From contig CAITIE010000069.1 of assembly GCA_903892355.1 (NCBI GenBank), positions 24,618-88,617 on the forward strand: 64,000 nt of DNA. The letters run 5' to 3'. The notes beneath the pieces were generated by a model. It searched no databases. It was given only the letters and a program-made list of their open reading frames with translations, and had not been told where the DNA came from. This document shows, piece after piece, positions 59,404-64,000 of the stretch. The translations under genes and the position numbers were made by a program. How positions within the stretch are numbered: position 1 is the first letter of the stretch; each line of letters begins with the position of its first letter. The stretch comes from an uncultured Pirellula sp. GTDB taxonomy: Bacteria > Planctomycetota > Planctomycetia > Pirellulales > Pirellulaceae.

Positions 59404-61968
59404 ATGATCCGATTCGAACGACGACTACGACGCCTCGCCCAACATCAAGTTCGCCATCACGGTCGACGGCTGCTCGCTGTATTGCTATTGAACACGACCA
59501 TTGTCGGTGCAATCGCCACCGCCGATGATGCGGTGCATCATCTAACAAACCCCACTGAAATGGCTCGCGTACCCGCTGTCCGTGCGGTCGGGATCCGAAT
59601 GGTCCCCGATTTGAACGTGGTTTCTCCAATGGCCACCAGTCCCGCTTCGGCAACTCCCGCACCTAGCTTTGCGGTGCAATCGATCGCACCATTGCCTAAA
59701 GTCGATGCACCTCGATTGCCTCCATCGCTCCCGAGCTTACCAAGTCTACCAAGCGTGCAATCCGGTTCCCGAGTTGGGACAGGATCGGGACCTTCAGGAT
59801 CGGCAAATACAGCCGTATCAAATGCCACATCAAAGGCGACCACAGCTGCGACGTCAGATGCTGGCACAAAGGTTTCGCTTTCGGAGCCGAACAAGTCTTC
59901 CGGTGATGGTGTTAGCATTCGATTGATCCCGTCGGACTCCAAACCCACCAAAGCGGTCTTGCCCGCCATGGTGATCGCACATCGCGACACGCCCGTCGAA
60001 ACACCTAACTCATCGAAACCCATCGTTGCTGCCGTGCTCGCACCTGCAATTGGAACACCTGCAATTGGAACACCTGCAATTGGAACACCTGCAATTGGAA
60101 CACCTGCAATTGGAACACCTGCAATTGCAGCACCTGCAACGGGAGCAGGATCATCGAAGACCGGATCCACCACAACCATCCAAAACGAATTTGCGACTCC
60201 ATCGCAACGGCCCGTTGCACTCGCCCAACCATCAGTGCATGCGATGGTGGATGAAGCTGCATCCGCGGTAGCAACCAAAGTGGTACCCACGGGCGGTGCC
60301 GCAGCGCAAACCCGTCAACCGGAATGGATTCGTCCCAAGCCCGTACGAGCGATCTCCGCGAGCGCCGTTGTGCGACTTGATGAATCAAGCGTCACACGTC
60401 ATCCCTCGGAACCATCCGCTGTATCGCTCCAAGATTCCAGGCTACCTCATGGTGCGGGCGCTGTGGGTGCTGCTCCTGTAGGACCTGCTGTTGTGGCGGC
60501 TGTTTCCCCCACGCTTCAAGGCCCCGTACCGTCGGTAATGGTGGATATTGCTCCTCCGACCCGTTTGGAGGAACGGCCGGCAACTCCCAAGCTGCCACAG
60601 GTCGCTTCGTCACAGTCCACTCCACTCCCAGTCGCCGTACCGCAAAACGCCCCTTTGGTGGCTCTGCCACCAAGCGGGACCACTACGACTGTCGCCCCGC
60701 CGCAAATTGCTAACTCGCCGGCCGCTAAAGCACCGGGTGTTGGTGATCTCGAGGACAGCCAATCGGCCCAAGCGTCTGCAGAAACATCGATTGCCTCGAA
60801 CCCTCAAAGCGACGCGTTTTCGATGCCACAAGCCATCCGGATCGGTGGCGAGACGATTTCGAAGGTTGCTACCAAGGAACCTGTTGCCAAGGAGCCTGTT
60901 GCCAAGGAACCTGTTGCCAAGGAACCTGTACCGACCGCTACCCCTGATGCGACGTCCGTCGTGTTGAATGCGCCTAAAGTACCGGAATACCCACGCGTCT
61001 CGGCTCCCATCCCCCTCCCACCTCAAACCGCCGCGGTCGCTCCGACGCTTCCTCCATCGCTGTCGAACTCGTTACCATCGCAGGCTGCACCATCGCAGGC
61101 TGCATCATCGAAGGCACCAGCAGCAACTGCTGCACCGGCGACTTCGTCAACCATTGCAGCGGTGCCTCCACTACCTAGCTCGTTGCTCGCCAATAAACCG
61201 GCTCCAGCAGCACAACCCGTTGCTACAGCACCAGCTGGCTTGAACCCAACAACCTCGCCAATCGCTGCGATACCACGGGTGAGCTCGATGCCTAACGCGT
61301 TGCCAGCAGCAACCCAATCAACACCTTCGTTGGTGTCCACTTCGAGCAATCGAGGTATGGTGCTCACCCCTGCCGTCGCCAATCGTCCGGTGGTTACCCC
61401 AACCTTGCCTGCCAACCTGCCAAACTCATCGGCGAATCACGTCGGTTCGGCAAAAACACCTGCGAGATCGGTCAATGCCATGGCGTTGCCTGTCGCGAGC
61501 CGTGGACCGGCCACCGCAGCAACCCCAGTGGGTAACGCAGCCCTTGTTCAAATTGAATCGCAAGCGGCCAGCGAGATCTTGATCGACGGCAACATCACGA
61601 AGATCGCCGTTGGGGATGAATCGATCTGCCGTGCACTTGCGAGCAATGGACGCATCTTCATCGTCGCTGGTCAACTTGGTGAAACCACCATCGAAGTCCA
61701 CTCGTCGGCTAGTGGAGCACCTAAGCTGTTCCAGGTCCAAGTGGTCGCGCCGTGGCAAAAGGCGAACCAAGGCCACTCCGACATCGATCAGCTCCGTGTT
61801 GCGATTTCAAACGCAGTTCCCGAAGCGGACATCGAACTGCAATCGCAAGCGGACGGAAGCTTGATGGTTCGAGGTACCGTCGGGTCGGAAGAACAAGCGA
61901 AATGCGTGCTCGAGTTGACTCGCAAACTGATGTTGGTACCCGTCCTCGACCGCGTGGAAGTGCGTTGA
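59404..61968 (+). CDS. Secreted Pro/Ala-rich protein with pilus/secretin-type C-terminal domains
   Basis: From ATG 59404 the protein has 854 residues. A basic N-terminus and hydrophobic helix (RLLAVLLLNTTIVGAIATADD) act as signal. Residues 50-710 are Pro/Ala/Ser/Thr-rich and likely extended, including five identical GTPAI repeats and a four-fold KEPVA repeat. The C-terminus has a domain like the N-terminal one of T2SS/T3SS pilus-formation proteins (SEILIDGNITKIAVGDESICRAL to TIEVHSS, about 718-780) and a BON-like domain (DQLRVAISNAVPEADIELQ, about 795-850). It starts the two-gene unit whose second gene encodes an outer-membrane barrel. The periplasm-spanning region may link envelope layers. 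Confidence 0.82.
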   Translation: MIRFERRLRRLAQHQVRHHGRRLLAVLLLNTTIVGAIATADDAVHHLTNPTEMARVPAVRAVGIRMVPDLNVVSPMATSPASATPAPSFAVQSIAPLPKVDAPRLPPSLPSLPSLPSVQSGSRVGTGSGPSGSANTAVSNATSKATTAATSDAGTKVSLSEPNKSSGDGVSIRLIPSDSKPTKAVLPAMVIAHRDTPVETPNSSKPIVAAVLAPAIGTPAIGTPAIGTPAIGTPAIGTPAIAAPATGAGSSKTGSTTTIQNEFATPSQRPVALAQPSVHAMVDEAASAVATKVVPTGGAAAQTRQPEWIRPKPVRAISASAVVRLDESSVTRHPSEPSAVSLQDSRLPHGAGAVGAAPVGPAVVAAVSPTLQGPVPSVMVDIAPPTRLEERPATPKLPQVASSQSTPLPVAVPQNAPLVALPPSGTTTTVAPPQIANSPAAKAPGVGDLEDSQSAQASAETSIASNPQSDAFSMPQAIRIGGETISKVATKEPVAKEPVAKEPVAKEPVPTATPDATSVVLNAPKVPEYPRVSAPIPLPPQTAAVAPTLPPSLSNSLPSQAAPSQAASSKAPAATAAPATSSTIAAVPPLPSSLLANKPAPAAQPVATAPAGLNPTTSPIAAIPRVSSMPNALPAATQSTPSLVSTSSNRGMVLTPAVANRPVVTPTLPANLPNSSANHVGSAKTPARSVNAMALPVASRGPATAATPVGNAALVQIESQAASEILIDGNITKIAVGDESICRALASNGRIFIVAGQLGETTIEVHSSASGAPKLFQVQVVAPWQKANQGHSDIDQLRVAISNAVPEADIELQSQADGSLMVRGTVGSEEQAKCVLELTRKLMLVPVLDRVEVR
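60046..60135. repeat. 15-bp tandem repeat encoding GTPAI
   Basis: GCAATTGGAACACCT occurs five times without change (60046-60120) and once degenerate (60121-60135), in frame, in the Pro/Ala-rich region. Confidence 0.9.
60874..60933. repeat. 15-bp tandem repeat encoding KEPVA
   Basis: AAGGAACCTGTTGCC occurs four times (60874-60933), the second with one base change and the last degenerate, in frame. Confidence 0.88.
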
Positions 61969-63629
61969 TGGTGAACCGTAGGAATCGCCCCAATCGTACC
62001 AGATGCTTTCGCACGCAACCACTTGGTGCGTGCCTCTTCGCTGCATGCATGACGATTCTATGCGTCCTCAGCGATGCCGTTGGATTTGCTCAGCAAGCAC
62101 CGGCATTTCCCAACGCTAGCACGGCATCCGCGAATCCGGGCAACGGATTATCCTCGACCGATTACCTTCGATTGATGGAACAAGCCAACGCGGCACGCGG
62201 CATCACGGTGGTCGAAGCGAATTTCCCAGGTGCCAAGCCGATTCCCCAAGCCAAATACGAAGCACGTTCAGCGGGAGAAGCGAATGCAGCGATCCCCGTG
62301 CCACCCCCTGCAACGCCGACGGCATCCACGCCTCCGATTCCCGCGCAACCTGTTAGTGGTCCTTATGTCTACGCCGACCGGTCTCCTTCTCCACCCGTTC
62401 CACTCCTGACCGGACCTGCCAGCAGTCCAAGCGATCGTGTCATCAGTGCACCGGGCAACGCACCACCAGGAGTCGTCATTCCATCGCCCCCACCGCAACC
62501 GGTGTCGCCGTACGTGTCGGCACATACGCTGGATTTGCTAAATAATTCTTCCAGTGGACCGATCGGCAGCGGCCTGGTTCCCAACGCGATACCAGATACC
62601 AGCCCGCAGCAATACACTGCACAGCCTTATACTGCACAGCCTTACACCGCACAGCAATACACTGCACAGCCTTACAACGCGCGGGCATATGGAACACAAT
62701 CGTCGATGCCCAATGCGTTGGGTGGGAATCGTCCATCCGCATCATTACCATCCCAATCCGTAGGTGTAGCAGCCCCAAATGGTCCGCGTTGGATTGCGGG
62801 TTACGATACTGTTTGGTTGAAGCGAGCTGGGGACGAAAGCACGACGTTCTCTGAATCGGGCGAGTTGGGGACGTTTGGGGTCGATCAAGCGAGCCGGGTG
62901 AGTTTGGCATGGCAGAGCGATCCGATGGAGTACTATGAGTTTGCATTCTTGGGCTCACTCGTTTGGAATCGTGCTTTGGCTTCGGAGCCGTCGATGTCAT
63001 CGATCCAATCGCAGCTTCAAGCTTCCTCAAGTGAACCGAACTGGTTGACGAACATGAATGGAGCGTCGAGCCACACACAGGTTCAGCGCGCGAATTTGCG
63101 GTCGTATGAATTGAACAAGCGTTGGATCACGGATGATCTCGGAAACAGTTTCTTCGGCCTCAGCATCATCGATTATTCCGAGCAGTTCCGATTCGATTCG
63201 GTGAGGAATGGGAATACCGGTTCCATGGGGATCGATACGACCAATTTGATGGTTGGGCTTCAAGGTGGCATCGAGCTTTGGCGTCCGATCAGCCAACGGA
63301 TTGCCTTGGGTGGAAATGGACTGACAGGATTGTACGGAAACTTTGCGGCTGGCGATTGGCGCATGGAAAGCGGATCTGGAAGCACTTTCGCAACCTCGGC
63401 CGATGAATTTCGCATCGCAGGCACGTTGGGTTTGGGAGCGAGAGCGCGCTATCAGTTTTCATCCCATTGCTGGGCCTACGGAGGTTACCAGTGGTGGTAC
63501 TTGGCAGGCCTAGCCACGGTGGATAACCAACCTATTGGCGAGGTCTCTTCGACGGCATCGCTCGATATGACGACCAACGCCGGCATCCTGATCCATGGCG
63601 CCTCTTGCGGACTCGAGTTCCGATTCTAA
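61968..63629 (+). CDS. Outer-membrane beta-barrel protein (planctomycete BBP7-like)
   Basis: From ATG 61968, which shares its first base with the TGA of the upstream gene, the protein has 553 residues. A signal peptide (LFAACMTILCVLSDAVGFAQQ) and a Pro-rich linker with YTAQP-type repeats precede a C-terminal domain of about 290 residues with alternating polar/aromatic strands (WIAGYDTVWLKRAGD, EYYEFAFLGSLVWN, CWAYGGYQWWYLAG) ending in F (CGLEFRF), typical of barrel C-termini. I believe it is of the BBP7 barrel type known in planctomycetes, but that is by resemblance. The coupled start argues that it works with the secretin-type partner. Confidence 0.82.
   Translation: MVNRRNRPNRTRCFRTQPLGACLFAACMTILCVLSDAVGFAQQAPAFPNASTASANPGNGLSSTDYLRLMEQANAARGITVVEANFPGAKPIPQAKYEARSAGEANAAIPVPPPATPTASTPPIPAQPVSGPYVYADRSPSPPVPLLTGPASSPSDRVISAPGNAPPGVVIPSPPPQPVSPYVSAHTLDLLNNSSSGPIGSGLVPNAIPDTSPQQYTAQPYTAQPYTAQQYTAQPYNARAYGTQSSMPNALGGNRPSASLPSQSVGVAAPNGPRWIAGYDTVWLKRAGDESTTFSESGELGTFGVDQASRVSLAWQSDPMEYYEFAFLGSLVWNRALASEPSMSSIQSQLQASSSEPNWLTNMNGASSHTQVQRANLRSYELNKRWITDDLGNSFFGLSIIDYSEQFRFDSVRNGNTGSMGIDTTNLMVGLQGGIELWRPISQRIALGGNGLTGLYGNFAAGDWRMESGSGSTFATSADEFRIAGTLGLGARARYQFSSHCWAYGGYQWWYLAGLATVDNQPIGEVSSTASLDMTTNAGILIHGASCGLEFRF
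62613..62687. repeat. 15-bp tandem repeat encoding YTAQP
   Basis: Five units of the form TACACTGCACAGCCT (62613-62687), the later ones diverged, in frame in the linker of the barrel gene. Confidence 0.85.
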
Positions 63630-63666
63630 AGCAACCACCGTCCCACAAGCGTAGCGATTATCTATT

Positions 63667-64000
63667 GGCTGTTGTGAGCAGCAAGGCGCTAGCCGGTGGT
63701 TTGGTGCTCGTCACGAATGTCATGCTCGTAGTCGCGGGTTTTTGTGTTTCTAGGGACACCGACGGCTAGCGCCAAAGTCGCTCACGCTGGGGACATGCGT
63801 CGCATGTAGGGTGACACCATCCTGCCGGCTGTTGTGAGCAGCAAGGCGCTAGCCGGTGGTTTGGTGCTCGTTACGAATGTCATGCTCGAAGTCGCGGGTT
63901 TTTGTGTTTCTAGGGACACCGACGGCTAGCGCCAAAGTCGCTCACGTTGGTGACATGCTTTGCATGTAGGGTGACACCATCCTGCCGGCTGTTGTGAGCA
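63667..64000. repeat. 160-bp tandem repeat with internal palindromic arms, running off the window
   Basis: Two full units (63667-63826, 63827-63986) differ at about 6 positions, and a third begins at 63987. Each carries GGCGCTAGCCG and its inverse CGGCTAGCGCC, 67 bases apart (63685-63695, 63763-63773). A small hairpin near the unit end, ACATGCG-T-CGCATGT in copy 1, keeps its arms while its loop changes in copy 2. No coding potential is evident. Confidence 0.9.

Noticed and set aside
63667..64000. CRISPR array at the right edge, or at 55728
   Set aside because: Both arrays are head-to-tail units with no variable spacers, the units are 160-212 bases long and no cas gene is near.
1..64000. tRNA, rRNA, tmRNA, riboswitch, transposase or phage genes
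   Set aside because: I looked for T-arm-like GTTCGA patterns, cloverleaf pairing, DDE motifs and integrase motifs and found none outside coding context.

Overview
The window reads as chromosomal DNA of a planctomycete, most likely a Pirellulales-type organism (order-level inference). The evidence is the set of families almost confined to that phylum or its relatives: DUF1501 and DUF1549/DUF1553 proteins, a PVC-type heme-binding protein, a YHYH protein, many ECF sigma factors, a eukaryote-like kinase, long Pro/Ala-rich secreted proteins and a very long YidC. Gene spacing is loose, Shine-Dalgarno signals are rare and GTG/TTG starts occur. I see no rRNA, tRNA, CRISPR array, prophage or transposase.

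Layout. 0-5.1 kb: YHYH secreted protein, then a sigma / anti-sigma-like / PDZ operon ending at a clear terminator, then a lipid kinase. 5.2-12.3 kb (minus strand): two-subunit 2-oxoacid oxidoreductase (korA, korB) followed at once by an ECF sigma gene, and an ABC transporter ATPase/permease pair with overlapping stop and start. 12.5-20 kb: SNF2 helicase with a SWIM finger, YdjM-like membrane hydrolase, CvpA-like protein, a 0.9-kb gene-poor stretch and an integral membrane protein. 20-33 kb: housekeeping genes (accA, tpx, DHDPS-family aldolase, ComEA-like, uvrB) with a kinase, a MotA/TolQ/ExbB-type channel, a large membrane protein and a LON-domain protein. 33.7-42.8 kb: a four-gene plus-strand set of secreted DUF1501, PPC, DUF1549/DUF1553 and cytochrome-WD40-coiled-coil proteins. 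42.9-55.4 kb: PhoD phosphatase, polysaccharide deacetylase, a zinc-type ArsR regulator with a histidine-rich protein, a 1122-residue di-heme propeller protein, DUF58/MoxR, an FG-GAP protein and a degenerate SGNH hydrolase. 55.7-64 kb: tandem repeats, yidC, a divergent pair encoding a pilus/secretin-type periplasmic protein and an outer-membrane barrel, then a 160-bp tandem repeat that runs off the end.

Main discovery candidate. The octamer GGGNAGGG, identical to the E. coli FtsK-orienting sequence KOPS, occurs about 30 times and its polarity flips inside the window. I found fourteen copies on the plus strand between 2.4 and 16.9 kb and fifteen on the minus strand between 19.9 and 36 kb, so both sets point inward. 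In the gap between them, inside the gene-poor stretch, lies a 28-bp sequence resembling a XerCD dif site (18362-18389). Together these suggest the window spans the replication terminus. The octamers are so strongly maintained or expanded that they also run through coding regions in different reading frames.

Other points: a histidine-rich protein with two 28-residue metal-binding repeats next to a SmtB-type zinc sensor; a PDZ-like segment in YidC; a kinase with HCD/DFT in place of HRD/DFG; an SGNH protein lacking the usual catalytic residues; and a 22-bp element shared in opposite orientation by two repeat arrays 8 kb apart. Motif positions and promoter calls are by eye; no alignment or search was run.
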